Positions 8,540 to 17,887 of a stretch of 64,000 bases of DNA are shown here, piece after piece. Position 1 is the first letter of the stretch. Each line of letters opens with the position of its first letter. A model generated the notes under the pieces. The model was not told where the DNA came from, searched no databases, and saw only the letters and a program-made list of their open reading frames with translations. A program made the translations under genes and the position numbers. This DNA comes from 13-2-20CM-66-19 sp036273735 (GTDB lineage Bacteria; Pseudomonadota; Gammaproteobacteria; Steroidobacterales; Steroidobacteraceae). The DNA is taken from contig DASUHA010000025.1 of the NCBI GenBank assembly GCA_036273735.1, forward strand, positions 1 to 64,000, given 5' to 3'.

Positions 8540-9622
8540 ATGAGCGCCATGGCCAGCCTCAAAGACATTCCGGTCATCACCGATTCGGCGTCCGTCCAGC
8601 GGGAGTCGCCGCGCAGCGGTGAGAAATACCTTACGCCTCAGGGGTTTACGGCAATCCGGGACGGCATCAAGTCATCCGCGGGCGGGCTCGGCCAGCCGCC
8701 AGGCGTTCCGGTGCGGGGCGGCGGCAAGCCCTCCTGGTTGCGCGCCAGGGCGCCCTCGGGCGTCGGCTTTCAGTCCGTCAAGGGGATCGTCAAGGAGCAC
8801 CGCCTCGCTACCGTCTGCGAGGAGGCGAAATGCCCGAACATCGGCGAGTGCTGGAACGCCGGCACCGCCACGATCATGCTCATGGGCGCGGTCTGCACAC
8901 GAGCCTGCCGCTTCTGCTCGGTCGATACCGGCAACCCGCGTGGTTGGCTCGATGCGGACGAACCGGAGAACGCTGCCCGCAGCGTCGAGCTGATGAAGCT
9001 CAAATACGTCGTGCTTACCTCGGTCGATCGCGACGATCTGTCGGACGGTGGTGCCAGCCACTACGCTGCCTGCATCCGTGCGATCAAGCGACGCAATCCG
9101 GCGACCGCTGTTGAAGCACTGACGCCTGACTTCCGGGGAGTGCTCGAAGACGTCGAGACGGTCGTCGACTCCGGACTCGATGTCTTTGCGCAGAACATCG
9201 AGACCGTGCGACGCCTCACCCATCCGGTGAGAGATCCGCGCGCCGGGTACGAGCAGACGCTGCGAGTGCTCGCGCATGCGAAGCAACACGTGCCGTCGGT
9301 ATTGACCAAGAGCAGCCTGATGCTGGGTCTGGGTGAGACGGATGAGGAGATCGAGCAGACGCTGGCCGACCTGCGCGCGGCGGGCGTCGACATCGTCACT
9401 CTGGGACAGTATCTGCGTCCGACGGCGAACCACCTGTCAGTCGAGCGCTACGTCATGCCCGCGGAGTTCGATCGCTACCGCGAGAGTGCTCTGTCGCGCG
9501 GCTTCCTCGAATGTGTCTCCGGACCGTTGGTACGCTCGAGCTACAGGGCCGAGCAGGCACTGAACCGGAACAACGCCGGCCTCGATAATAGCCGCCTCGC
9601 GTCCGAGAAGAAGGTTGTTTGA
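8540..9622 (+). CDS. lipA: Lipoyl synthase LipA (radical SAM)
   Basis: LipA inserts two sulfurs into octanoyl-lipoyl domains. The 360-residue protein has both iron-sulfur cluster motifs: the auxiliary CEEAKCPNIGECW (CX4CX5C) and the radical-SAM CTRACRFC (CX3CX2C), plus the C-terminal RSSYRAEQ with the Ser ligand of the auxiliary cluster. Two in-frame ATGs (8540, 8549) are possible. A Ser/Pro/Gly-rich N-terminal lead of about 55 residues precedes the conserved core. lipB follows directly, so ligation of octanoate and sulfur insertion are encoded together. Confidence 0.96.
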   Translation: MSAMASLKDIPVITDSASVQRESPRSGEKYLTPQGFTAIRDGIKSSAGGLGQPPGVPVRGGGKPSWLRARAPSGVGFQSVKGIVKEHRLATVCEEAKCPNIGECWNAGTATIMLMGAVCTRACRFCSVDTGNPRGWLDADEPENAARSVELMKLKYVVLTSVDRDDLSDGGASHYAACIRAIKRRNPATAVEALTPDFRGVLEDVETVVDSGLDVFAQNIETVRRLTHPVRDPRAGYEQTLRVLAHAKQHVPSVLTKSSLMLGLGETDEEIEQTLADLRAAGVDIVTLGQYLRPTANHLSVERYVMPAEFDRYRESALSRGFLECVSGPLVRSSYRAEQALNRNNAGLDNSRLASEKKVV

Positions 9623-9642
9623 GCGGGGAGCAGGGTAGCGTC

Positions 9643-10320
9643 GTGGATAGCACGACAGCGGCGTGCGTCGCCGGTGAGCCGCCGCCGTTATCTCATCGCC
9701 CCGCACCGCCACATATCCTTCGTGATCTGGGCCTCGTGGAGTACGCGCCAACATGGCGGGCCATGCAGCGCTTCACGGACGAGCGTGGGCCCGAAACCGC
9801 CGATGAGATCTGGCTGCTCGAGCACCCGCCGGTTTTCACGCTGGGCATGAACGCCAGTCGGGATCATGTGCTCACCCCCGGCGAGATTCCGGTCGTGCAG
9901 ATCGATCGCGGCGGGCAGGTGACCTATCACGGTCCCGGTCAGCTCGTCGTCTACCCCCTGGTCGATCTTCGGCGTGCCGCCCTGGGTGTTCGCGACATCG
10001 TGACGGCTCTCGAGCTCAGCGTCGTCGATTACGCGGCCGAGCTCGGTATCGTCGCCGACTGCCGTAGAAGTGCCCCTGGCGTCTATGTCGATGGCCGTAA
10101 GCTGGCCAGCATTGGCATCCGCGTACGCCGCGGTGCGACATATCACGGCATCGCGCTCAACGTGAGCGTCGATCTCGAGCCGTTCCGCCGCATCAACCCC
10201 TGCGGGTATGCCGGACTCGAGATGACCCGGCTGGCGGATCTGAGCGTCGTCGGGTCGGTGAACGCTGTGGCAGAAGGTCTCAAGCCGCACCTCCTGAGGC
10301 AGCTTTACGGGCGTTCATAA
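9643..10320 (+). CDS. lipB: Lipoyl(octanoyl) transferase LipB
   Basis: LipB moves octanoate from acyl carrier protein to lipoyl domains. Key motifs: DRGGQVTYHGPGQLVVYP, APGVYVDGRKLASIGIRV (catalytic Lys) and NPCGYAGLEMTRL (catalytic Cys of the thioester intermediate). The start is uncertain: a TTG at 9619 overlaps the lipA stop, while GTG 9643, preceded by AGGG at 7-base spacing, gives a 225-residue protein and is preferred. Either form carries a non-conserved N-terminal lead of about 20-30 residues before the family start (ILRDLGLVEY). Confidence 0.93.
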   Translation: MDSTTAACVAGEPPPLSHRPAPPHILRDLGLVEYAPTWRAMQRFTDERGPETADEIWLLEHPPVFTLGMNASRDHVLTPGEIPVVQIDRGGQVTYHGPGQLVVYPLVDLRRAALGVRDIVTALELSVVDYAAELGIVADCRRSAPGVYVDGRKLASIGIRVRRGATYHGIALNVSVDLEPFRRINPCGYAGLEMTRLADLSVVGSVNAVAEGLKPHLLRQLYGRS

Positions 10321-10399
10321 CCGGTCTGTCACCGCCGGACGACTGACCGCGTAACTCCCCTTGGCCCAGCATTGCCCGTTACCCATCAGAGGAGTGGCA

Positions 10400-11443
10400 A
10401 TGCAACTCATCCATGGCAAGGCGCCCCGCACGTGGGCGCTCATCCTTGCAGCGCTCGCAGCGCTCGTCGTTACCGCAATCGCCGGCTGCGCCCGTCACGA
10501 TGCTTCCGGCGTGACCCTCCTCAACGCCTCCTATTCCCCGACGCGCGAGCTCTACGGAGACTACAACGCGGCGTTCCAGAAATACTGGAAAGCGAAGACC
10601 GGTCAGACGGTGCGTGTGAGCATGTCCTACGGCGGGTCGGAGCTGCAGGCGCGTTCTGTCGTCGACGGGCTTGGAGCCGACGTAGTGACGCTGGCATTGG
10701 CGGCGGACATCGACGTCATAGCCCAGCAGGGCAAACTGCTGCCGCGCAACTGGCAGACCCGCCTGGCGGCGGACAGCTCCCCCTACACCTCGACCATAGT
10801 GTTCCTCGTGCGCAAGGGAAATCCCAAGGGGATCCGCGACTGGGGCGATCTGGTGAGGCCCGGCATCTCGGTCATCACACCCAATCCCAAGACCTCCGGA
10901 GGGGCGCGCTGGAATTTCCTGGCGGCTTGGGCCTGGGCGCTGAAGCAACCCGGGGGCAACGAGGCCAGCGCCAAGCAGTACCTCCACGACCTGTTCCAGC
11001 ACGTCCCGGTGTTGGACACGAGCGCGCGCGCTGCAACGACGACGTTCGTGCAGCACGGGCTGGGGGACGTCCTCATCGGTTGGGAGAACGAGGCGTTGCT
11101 GGCCATCCGTGAGAAGTCGAGCGACGGCCTCACGATCGTCTATCCGTCCGCCAGTATTCTCGCGGAGCCGCCTGTCGCAGTCATCGACCAGTACGCCCTG
11201 CAACATGGCCAGCGGCCACTCGCCACGGCGTACCTTCAATACCTCTACAGCAAGGAAGGCCAGGAGATCATCGCCCGCAACTTCTACCGTCCCCGCGACC
11301 CGGAAGTCGCGGCGCAATTCGCCGCGCAGTACCCCAAGATCGATCTCACCACCATCGCCGACCTCGGCGGCTGGCCGAGCGCGCAGCAGAAGTTCTTCGC
11401 GGCAGGCGGGGTGTTCGATCAGATCTATTCCCACGGGCAGTGA
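10400..11443 (+). CDS. sbp: Sulfate-type substrate-binding lipoprotein (Sbp/CysP family)
   Basis: A periplasmic oxyanion-binding component for an ABC importer. The start at ATG 10400 has a GGAG a few bases upstream and gives 347 residues with a signal sequence and a lipobox (AIAGC, Cys30), so it is predicted to be a membrane-anchored lipoprotein instead of the soluble form usual in enterics. Family motifs: LLNASYSPTRELY, SYGGSELQAR, ADVVTLAL, VIDWGDL-like RDWGDLVRPG, NPKTSGGARWNFL, GLGDVLIGWENEA and FYRPRDPEV. The cognate permeases and ATPase are on the opposite strand at 16176-19678. Sulfate is the default substrate; thiosulfate or another oxyanion is possible. Confidence 0.92.
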   Translation: MQLIHGKAPRTWALILAALAALVVTAIAGCARHDASGVTLLNASYSPTRELYGDYNAAFQKYWKAKTGQTVRVSMSYGGSELQARSVVDGLGADVVTLALAADIDVIAQQGKLLPRNWQTRLAADSSPYTSTIVFLVRKGNPKGIRDWGDLVRPGISVITPNPKTSGGARWNFLAAWAWALKQPGGNEASAKQYLHDLFQHVPVLDTSARAATTTFVQHGLGDVLIGWENEALLAIREKSSDGLTIVYPSASILAEPPVAVIDQYALQHGQRPLATAYLQYLYSKEGQEIIARNFYRPRDPEVAAQFAAQYPKIDLTTIADLGGWPSAQQKFFAAGGVFDQIYSHGQ

Positions 11444-11482
11444 CGAGAGCAGCTGCTTGGACGAGCGCGGTAATGACGTAAG

Positions 11483-11995
11483 TCAGGATTGAGCTGGGTC
11501 AGAAGGCTGGCGCTCGCGGATGGCGACCGCCCAACCCACCAGCTCTATCGGAGAGGGAAGGGCGCCCGCTGCGCCATAGCGTATGGTTCGCCGACTACTG
11601 AGGTGGGAATCGACGATCATCGCGAAGCGCGGGCCGCTCTGCGCGATTTCCGCCCGAAGGGTGCTTGCGCGGACGTCGAACAGGGCGCCCTGCGGCGGTG
11701 AGGCAGTTGATAGCAACGCGGCGCAGCCCTCACCGAGCTGAGCCAGCCAGCCGAGCGACTCCGACTCTGCATCGTCTGCAGATCGCGCCAGTGCCACCGC
11801 TCGCACGGCGTGCTGGTTGAAGCTGCGTTCGAGGATACGAATCCAACGGTCCCTCTCGAGTTGTTCCTGATCGAAGTCGTCGGGGCGGGAAAAGAGAACG
11901 GCCCAGCTCTCACCGAGCCATTCGGCCAGCGAGAGAGGCGTCGATGACGCCGCGGCCGCGCCGAGGCGGCTTTCCGGGACAACCAGTGTCGTCAT
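11483..11995 (-). CDS. Peroxiredoxin-fold protein lacking the peroxidatic cysteine
   Basis: A 170-residue protein starting at ATG 11995, preceded by GGAGG. Residues about 30-41 (SWAVLFSRPDDF) match the PRDF region of 1-Cys/Prx6-type peroxiredoxins, the middle (VRAVALARSADD) the beta strand that follows, and the C-terminal stretch (SRRTIRYGA and EL-xx-W) the AhpC/TSA core. Where the family has T-P-V-C the sequence reads D-Q-E-Q, so the peroxidatic Cys is replaced by Gln45; the only Cys (in GEGCAALL) is elsewhere. It is unlikely to be a peroxidase; a sensor, chaperone or regulatory role is inferred. It lies convergently 39 bp from sbp and upstream of the porin on the minus strand. Confidence 0.72.
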   Translation of the reverse strand: MTTLVVPESRLGAAAASSTPLSLAEWLGESWAVLFSRPDDFDQEQLERDRWIRILERSFNQHAVRAVALARSADDAESESLGWLAQLGEGCAALLSTASPPQGALFDVRASTLRAEIAQSGPRFAMIVDSHLSSRRTIRYGAAGALPSPIELVGWAVAIRERQPSDPAQS

Positions 11996-12119
11996 AGAGC
12001 CTCCGCTCTGATGTGCGCCCGTTGGGGCGGGCTCGAGACGCATCGTGCAGGTTTGACGGTAGAAAAGGCTGTAGAAAGCGGGTGACGGATCGGTGCCAGT
12101 CGGCCTTCGCCGGTTTCGA

Positions 12120-13607
12120 TCAGAAGGCGATCTGAAACCTCGTGAAGAGCGTCCTCTCGTCGGGCCGGTCACCACCAATGGCGCCTCCGGTGAAGCGGAT
12201 GAGCTCGTAATCGAGTGCCCACTTGAGGTTGCGGTTGAGGTACCAGTTGACGCCGATGCCTGCGCCACGCGCTCTTTGCGCGCGGCTCGTCGCATTGGCG
12301 AAGGAATTGCCACCGTCTGCAAATGCCTGTGGATCTATCGTCAGCTCTTGGACGCGCGCCACAAGCTCGAGCGCACCCCATCCTGGGCCGCCGATGCGGA
12401 ACGGACGGTCGGGCGTGACGCCACCGAAGCTTTCATGCTCGCCCGTTGCCAGCCAGGAGAGTTGTGCCTGCCAGGCGGAGTTGGTGAGCAGCGTCGAGCG
12501 TGTTACGCCGCCGTTGACGCGCTCCACGCCCTGCCTCACGCGCGTGTACTCGGCAAGCAATCCGACGGGTCCGGCATAGTAGTAAAGCTGCGGCGCCAGT
12601 CGCAGCCGCTCACCGCTTGCATAAGTTCCATTGGTGAGCTCTGGCTGTGTCAGGGTTGCCGCCGTATTCCCGCGGTAGCTGAAGAAGCTCTGCTGGCCGG
12701 AGGTCTTGTACGATGCCAGGAGAGTATCGGAAGGGCTTCCGGTCGCACGGACGTAGGTACCGGCAACGCCGAATCCGAGACCGCTGAGCGCCGGATTGGC
12801 CGAAAGGAGGAAGGGGCGGAGGAAGATGCGCGCCGCGACATCGCCCTTACCCGCACTGCCGAAGTCCGGCGTCGAATTAGTGTCGCTGCTCGTGCCATCG
12901 GCGACTCCATTGAACAGGCCGACCGAATAGTTGACGCGACCACTGGCCAGGTCTCCGCCCAGCTGCACGCCGATGTCGCGATTGGGAACGAGGTCAGTCG
13001 GCATGCCCCTCTCAATGAAGCGGTTGTCGGCGGCCGACTGCAGCCGCTCGAGGCCGACGGGCGGCTTGAATTTGCCCACGGTCACGGTCAGCCAGGGTTT
13101 GAATCTCGCAGAGATGAAGGCGTCCTGGACTATTGTCTTTCCGCCGCCGAAGTCGGGCATCAGCTTGAAATCATAGATGTCGTCGAGCGTGCCCTGAAGA
13201 ATGGGTCGTACACGGCGCAGCAGCCACGTATTCGAGGTCGAGGAAGTGGTGCTGTCCGTGAAATAGCGCCCGTCGGCTTGAACCAGCGCGCCGAGCCTGA
13301 GCGCGTTCGACCCGTCCGCGGAGGCAATGGCCAGGCCCTTGGACCCCCATCGGACGCTGCCACTGTCTTTTGACATCGCGCGCCGCGAGTGATGCTGCTT
13401 GCGCTCGAGCTCGCGAAGCCTCTGCTCATCGGCTCTGAGCCGTCGCTCGAGGCTCTCGATGTCATCGGGCGACGCCTGTGCCGATGGTTGCGCTGAGCTC
13501 TGCGCTACGTTCTGCGCACGGGCAGCGGGGACGGCAGTGAGGAGCGGTATGGTGGCAGCCGCAAGAGTCAGTGGGGCCACGCGCAGCGTATAGGCTCGAG
13601 GCAACAT
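12120..13607 (-). CDS. OprP/OprO-type anion-selective porin
   Basis: A 495-residue outer-membrane protein of the polyphosphate/phosphate-selective porin family. Signal peptide to about residue 31 (AARA-QN), then a periplasmic coiled-coil (DDIESLERRLRADEQ, about 48-75) of the type that makes trimer stalks, then a barrel with LGALVQADGRYF, VRPILQGTLDDIYDFKLMPDF, KFKPPVGLERL and a terminal Phe (FQIAF) for BAM recognition. In this setting, inside a sulfate-type uptake locus, the natural substrate may be sulfate and not phosphate (inference). The adjacent response regulator ends 120 bp upstream; that gap holds no gene. Confidence 0.88.
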   Translation of the reverse strand: MLPRAYTLRVAPLTLAAATIPLLTAVPAARAQNVAQSSAQPSAQASPDDIESLERRLRADEQRLRELERKQHHSRRAMSKDSGSVRWGSKGLAIASADGSNALRLGALVQADGRYFTDSTTSSTSNTWLLRRVRPILQGTLDDIYDFKLMPDFGGGKTIVQDAFISARFKPWLTVTVGKFKPPVGLERLQSAADNRFIERGMPTDLVPNRDIGVQLGGDLASGRVNYSVGLFNGVADGTSSDTNSTPDFGSAGKGDVAARIFLRPFLLSANPALSGLGFGVAGTYVRATGSPSDTLLASYKTSGQQSFFSYRGNTAATLTQPELTNGTYASGERLRLAPQLYYYAGPVGLLAEYTRVRQGVERVNGGVTRSTLLTNSAWQAQLSWLATGEHESFGGVTPDRPFRIGGPGWGALELVARVQELTIDPQAFADGGNSFANATSRAQRARGAGIGVNWYLNRNLKWALDYELIRFTGGAIGGDRPDERTLFTRFQIAF

Positions 13608-13727
13608 GTGTTGTCGTTATCCTGTGCAGGTGAGAGAACGCGGCCGCGCCATGCACGACCTCACCCTTACGTTAAAGCAGTCGGGGTAACGAGTCAGTCG
13701 AGCGGGAGTGACGGAGCGGTTAGGCCG

Positions 13728-14402
13728 CTATTCGGTCACCAGTTTGTAACCTGCGCCCGCTGCAGTCTGCAGGATTTGCGGGGTGGCCGGGTCGCGCTCG
13801 ATTTTTTGCCGCAGACGGTGGACGAGCTGCTTGAGGAGCTGCCGATCTCCAGACCCTCTGTGGCCCCACACGTGGATCAGCAGACGATCTGAGCTGACGG
13901 TACGTCCTGCGTTCGCCAGCAGAAGTTGCAGGAGCCGCAACTCGAGCTTCGTGAGACGGATGGGCGGCGCATCTGCGATCGCGAGGCTATGCTCATCCGC
14001 GTCCAGCCTCATTCTTCCGTTCGAGAGTACCGAAGCACCCTCCGTGCCTGCTCGACGCAACAATGCCTTTGCTCGTGCGAGGAGCGTGCGCGGACTGAAG
14101 GGCTTCGTGAGATAGTCGTCGGCGCCCAGCTCGAGGGCACGTACGAGATCTTCCTCCTCGCCGCGTACCGTCAGCATCATGATGGGTACGCGCGAATCGC
14201 GACGGATCGTCTGGCAGACCTGAAAGCCGCTCGCGCCCGGCATGTTGATGTCGAGGATGACGAGATCCGGCGCTTCGTCCGCTACTGACTGCAGTGCGCC
14301 GGTTCCGTCAGCCGCCTTGATGACGAGATATCCAGCCTGCGTCAATGTGAAGCCGACGAGGTCGCGCAGATCACGATCATCGTCTGCCACCAGAACCTTC
14401 AT
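13728..14402 (-). CDS. OmpR/KdpE-family response regulator
   Basis: A 224-residue DNA-binding response regulator. The receiver domain (1-120) has the acidic pocket VADDD at 5-9, phospho-acceptor Asp51 (LVILDINMPG) and Lys in YLTKPFSP. The winged-helix output domain occupies about 125-224 (LRLLQLLLANAGRTVSS, VHRLRQKIE, GAGYKLV). It overlaps the upstream kinase gene by ATGA, so the two are a cognate pair. Its likely targets are the neighbouring porin and transporter genes (inference from position). Confidence 0.93.
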   Translation of the reverse strand: MKVLVADDDRDLRDLVGFTLTQAGYLVIKAADGTGALQSVADEAPDLVILDINMPGASGFQVCQTIRRDSRVPIMMLTVRGEEEDLVRALELGADDYLTKPFSPRTLLARAKALLRRAGTEGASVLSNGRMRLDADEHSLAIADAPPIRLTKLELRLLQLLLANAGRTVSSDRLLIHVWGHRGSGDRQLLKQLVHRLRQKIERDPATPQILQTAAGAGYKLVTE

Positions 14403-16171
14403 GCGGTGACCTCCACGGGCAGGCTGACGATGAACCGCGTCCGGCCGTTGCCAGTCCGCTCCACCGCGACGGCGCCTCCATGGCGCTCGACGATCGAGCG
14501 CACGATCCAGAGTCCGAGCCCGAGGCCGCCGGCCTCCGGCTCCTCTCCGGCGCCGCGGCGGAATGGAGCGAAGATGTCGTCGGTGGCGGCGGGTCCGGGG
14601 CCGGGTCCTTCGTCCTCCACCCACGCGTCGAGGCTGCCCTTCTCGAGCCCGGCTCCGATTCTCACGGTGCTGCCCTCAGGCGCGTACTTGTTGGCATTGG
14701 CCAGCAGATTGACGAATACCTGGGCGAGGCGGTGCTTGTCGCCCTCGATGGTTGGCAGATCTTCCGGCAGGCTGATCTCGAGCTGCTGGCGGCGCAGCGA
14801 CAACAGCGAGCCGATGAGCGCCTGCGCATCCTCGATGACCTCGGCGAGGTCGATACGCTGGTGCCTTATCGCAAGCTGACCGGAGTCGATACGTACGCTC
14901 TCCAGCAGGTTGTCGATCAGACGGGTGAGGCGCAGCGTGCCGCGCTGCAACGACTCGGTGACCTCGCGACGCTGCTCGGACGACATCGTCTCGAGGTTAT
15001 CGAGCAGCAGCTCGATGGAGGCGAGCTGGGCGGCGAGCGGTGTGCGGAACTCGTGCGAGATGTTGGCGAGCACCGAGTCGCGGGCACGTCGCCCGGCCTG
15101 GGCCTCGGCTTCCCGCCGCCGGAGAGTCTCGATCAGCTCCAGGAGGTTGCGCCGCATTTCCTCCATGGTACGGGCAAGTGCGCCGACTTCCGCGGCACCC
15201 CCTGGTGGGATCGACACGGAGAAATCGCCTCGGCCGATGCGGACGGCGGCATCGGTGAGGGCCTTGACTGGCCTGATGACCCGCCGGCTGAGAACCGCGC
15301 CTGCAAACACTGCGAATGCAGCGAGAATCAAGGTCGTCAGCACGAGCTCGCGGATGAGTCGGGTCGTCGAGCTGTCGACCAGGGTGATGGGGATGCTGGT
15401 ATCGATGAAGCCGATCGCTTCGCCGGTCGAAGCGAAGAGCGGCACGCTCGCCTCGTAGAGCCCGAGAGAGTCGATGCGTCGCACTGCGGAGCGACCATCG
15501 GCGAGCGCCGCGGAATAAAGGGGTGTGAGTGCGCTCACGGGGTCGGCGGTGTAGTCACGATAATTGACGAAGCGCACCTGTATCCCGACGCGCCGTGTGA
15601 GCTCGTGAGCGAGGCGGGGGCTGAGGAGCCGCAGCACGTAAATGCGAATGTCGGCCGGCCCCGGCACGGGTGCGAATGCCCCGAACGCGGCGAGCTGCTC
15701 GTTGGCGGGTAGAGCGAGGAAGGTCGGGCCCTGCTCGGCGCCCTCTGATCTGATGGCCTGCCAGTCGAGCGTGGGCCCGCTCGCTGCGAGCAGCGTCGCC
15801 TCGGAAAAGACCGCGCAGGCATCGAGCTGGGAGGTATCGCAGAAACGGCGCAGGAAAGGAGCGATCGCATCGTTCTGGTGCTGAGCGAGCAACCGCTGCA
15901 GGGTGGGCCGCTGTGCCAGGACGCGTGCCGAGGTCAGCGCATCCTCCGTCATGCGCCGCACTTCTTCACGGGCTGTGGCGCCTGCGAGGAGCACACGTGC
16001 TTTGCCCTGCTCATTGGTGAGCACGCGCAGCATGCCGATGGCCGTGGCGGAGAGCCCGATACCGACGAGCAGTACGAGGAGCACGTGGACGGCAACCATC
16101 CACCAGCCGAGGCTGGTGTTGTCCGGGTCCGGCCAGAGCAGAGTCAGTCGGCGCCGAATGGATGCGAGCAT
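14399..16171 (-). CDS. Sensor histidine kinase with periplasmic Cache-like domain
   Basis: A 590-residue inner-membrane kinase. TM1 is at about 22-47 and TM2 at about 273-298, enclosing a roughly 220-residue periplasmic sensor with a CDTSQLDAC cysteine pair (about 111-119) and the mixed alpha/beta pattern of a Cache-type fold. Then a HAMP segment (about 298-350), HisKA with the phosphorylated His373 (NISHEFRTPL) and an HATPase_c domain (N box VNLLANANKYA, G boxes GGLGLGLW). Four bases separate it from cysW, so sensor and transporter probably share a transcript. The Cys pair could be redox-sensitive or a structural disulfide. Confidence 0.92.
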   Translation of the reverse strand: MLASIRRRLTLLWPDPDNTSLGWWMVAVHVLLVLLVGIGLSATAIGMLRVLTNEQGKARVLLAGATAREEVRRMTEDALTSARVLAQRPTLQRLLAQHQNDAIAPFLRRFCDTSQLDACAVFSEATLLAASGPTLDWQAIRSEGAEQGPTFLALPANEQLAAFGAFAPVPGPADIRIYVLRLLSPRLAHELTRRVGIQVRFVNYRDYTADPVSALTPLYSAALADGRSAVRRIDSLGLYEASVPLFASTGEAIGFIDTSIPITLVDSSTTRLIRELVLTTLILAAFAVFAGAVLSRRVIRPVKALTDAAVRIGRGDFSVSIPPGGAAEVGALARTMEEMRRNLLELIETLRRREAEAQAGRRARDSVLANISHEFRTPLAAQLASIELLLDNLETMSSEQRREVTESLQRGTLRLTRLIDNLLESVRIDSGQLAIRHQRIDLAEVIEDAQALIGSLLSLRRQQLEISLPEDLPTIEGDKHRLAQVFVNLLANANKYAPEGSTVRIGAGLEKGSLDAWVEDEGPGPGPAATDDIFAPFRRGAGEEPEAGGLGLGLWIVRSIVERHGGAVAVERTGNGRTRFIVSLPVEVTA

Positions 16172-16175
16172 GTCA

Positions 16176-17048
16176 TTACCGCCGGCGATACCCGGCGCGC
16201 TCCACCAATGACTTCAACACCAGGGTCGCGACCGCAAGCAGCGTCAGGAGCGAGGCAACCGCGAAGGCGCCGGTGAAGTCGTAGTCGTTGTAGAGCGCCT
16301 CGATGGCGAGCGGCATGGTATTCGTCAATCCACGTATGTGGCCCGAGACGACCGAGACGGCGCCGAATTCTCCCATGGCGCGTGCGTTGCAGAGAATGAC
16401 TCCGTAGAGCAGTCCCCAGCGGATCTTGGGGAGAGTCACGCGAAAGAAGGTCATCCATGCCCCCGCGCCCAGCGTGATGGCTGCCTCTTCCTCGTCGTTG
16501 CCGAGCTGCTGCATGAGTGGAATCAGCTCGCGCGCCACGTAGGGGAAGGTCACGAAGAGCGTCGCGAGCATGATACCCGGTATGGCAAAGACGATGCTGA
16601 TCCCGTTGGCGGCGAGCCAGGCCCCGAACCAGCCTCGCATCCCGAACAGAAGCACGAACAGCAACCCGGAAATGACCGGGGAGATGGCAATCGGCAGGTC
16701 GATCAGGGTGATGAGCAGGCTCTTGCCCCGGAATTCGAACTTGGCGATCGCCCATGCCGCCGCCAGGCCGAAAACGGTGTTCACCGGCACGACCACGAGG
16801 GCCGTGAGGAGCGTGAGGCGGATGGCCGCCTGGGTGTCAGGGTCGGCAAACGCCTGGAGATAGACCTGAAACCCGTTGCGGAATGCAGTGGCAAACACGA
16901 CTGCGACAGGCGCCAGGAGGAGCGCGGCCAGGAACCCGACCGAGATCCCGATCAGGCTGCGACGCCCCAGAGCGGCCAGTAGGGTCTCGCGCCCCGGACG
17001 GGTGGCGAGCTCGTCGAGAGACCCGGGCTGGGCTCCGGCCGCGGTCAT
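16176..17048 (-). CDS. cysW: Sulfate ABC transporter permease CysW
   Basis: The second permease of the sulfate/thiosulfate importer, 290 residues from ATG 17048. Six hydrophobic segments and the cytoplasmic coupling motif EEAAITLGAGAWMTFFRVTLPKI (EAA loop) are visible, plus the CysW hallmarks FEFRGKSLLITLIDLPIAISPVISG and ARAMGEFGAVSVVSGHIRG. The start overlaps the cysT stop by ATGA. The longer open frame running upstream through cysT is not used. Pairs with CysT in the membrane and with the CysA ATPase. Confidence 0.95.
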   Translation of the reverse strand: MTAAGAQPGSLDELATRPGRETLLAALGRRSLIGISVGFLAALLLAPVAVVFATAFRNGFQVYLQAFADPDTQAAIRLTLLTALVVVPVNTVFGLAAAWAIAKFEFRGKSLLITLIDLPIAISPVISGLLFVLLFGMRGWFGAWLAANGISIVFAIPGIMLATLFVTFPYVARELIPLMQQLGNDEEEAAITLGAGAWMTFFRVTLPKIRWGLLYGVILCNARAMGEFGAVSVVSGHIRGLTNTMPLAIEALYNDYDFTGAFAVASLLTLLAVATLVLKSLVERAGYRRR

Positions 17049-17881
17049 TGTCCTCTCCGGACCATGCGATCGCGTCCCCAGGCCTGCAGCAGGTTGATGG
17101 TGAGAAGGATCACGAACGATGCCGCCAGCATGACGAAGCCGAGGGCCGCGGCGCCCCGATAGTCGAACTCCTCCAGGTGGATGACGATGAGGAGCGGTGT
17201 GATCTCGGTTTTCATCGGCAGGTTGCCGGAGATGAAGATGATGGAGCCGTACTCCCCGAGTGCGCGCGCGAATGCGAGCGTGAAGCCCGTGAGCATCGCG
17301 GGCAGCACCGCGGGCACGATCACCCTGCGGAACACGTACCATCGGCCGGCCCCCAGCGTCTCGGCCGCATCTTCCAGATCCCGTTGAACCTCCAGGAGCG
17401 CGGGCTGCACGGTGCGCACCGCGAAGGGCATGCCGATGAGTGTCATCGCCAGGATGACGCCGAGTCGGGTATAGGCGACATGGATGCCGACCATATCCAG
17501 GTAGCGGCCGAGCCAGCCGTTGTTCGCGAAAACCGCTGTCAGCGCGATGCCCGAAACGGCCGTCGGCAGGGCGAACGGCAGGTCGATCATCGCATCCATG
17601 AGCTTGCGGCCCGGAAACTCGTAGCGCGCGAGCGTCCACGCGATGATGAAGCCGAAGACCAGGTTGATGCAGGCGGCCAGCAGGGCTCCGCCGAACGACA
17701 GCTGATATGACGCCAGCGCTCGCGGGCTTGCCACTGCATCGAGCAGTTGGTGCAGCGGAGTCGAGGCCGCGAGCAACGCCAGCGCGGCAAGCGGCAGCAG
17801 CACCACGGCACTCAGGAAGAAGGTCGTGAAGCCGAGCGTCAGCCCGAAGCCGGGCAGGACGGTGGGTTGCCCCTCTCTCAT
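17045..17881 (-). CDS. cysT: Sulfate ABC transporter permease CysT/CysU
   Basis: A 278-residue inner-membrane permease with six hydrophobic segments, ARYEFPGRKLMDAMIDLPFALPTAVSGIAL, the EAA coupling loop (LEDAAETLGAGRWYVFRRVIVP) and FARALGEYGSIIFISGNLP, which are characteristic of CysT. It starts 6 bp after the cysA stop and overlaps cysW, giving the transcript order cysA-cysT-cysW-kinase-regulator. Confidence 0.95.
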   Translation of the reverse strand: MREGQPTVLPGFGLTLGFTTFFLSAVVLLPLAALALLAASTPLHQLLDAVASPRALASYQLSFGGALLAACINLVFGFIIAWTLARYEFPGRKLMDAMIDLPFALPTAVSGIALTAVFANNGWLGRYLDMVGIHVAYTRLGVILAMTLIGMPFAVRTVQPALLEVQRDLEDAAETLGAGRWYVFRRVIVPAVLPAMLTGFTLAFARALGEYGSIIFISGNLPMKTEITPLLIVIHLEEFDYRGAAALGFVMLAASFVILLTINLLQAWGRDRMVRRGQ

Positions 17882-17887
17882 GGCCGG

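Noticed and set aside
12093..13373. 426-codon frame opposite the porin
   Set aside because: Low-complexity antisense frame; the porin has signal peptide, barrel and terminal Phe.
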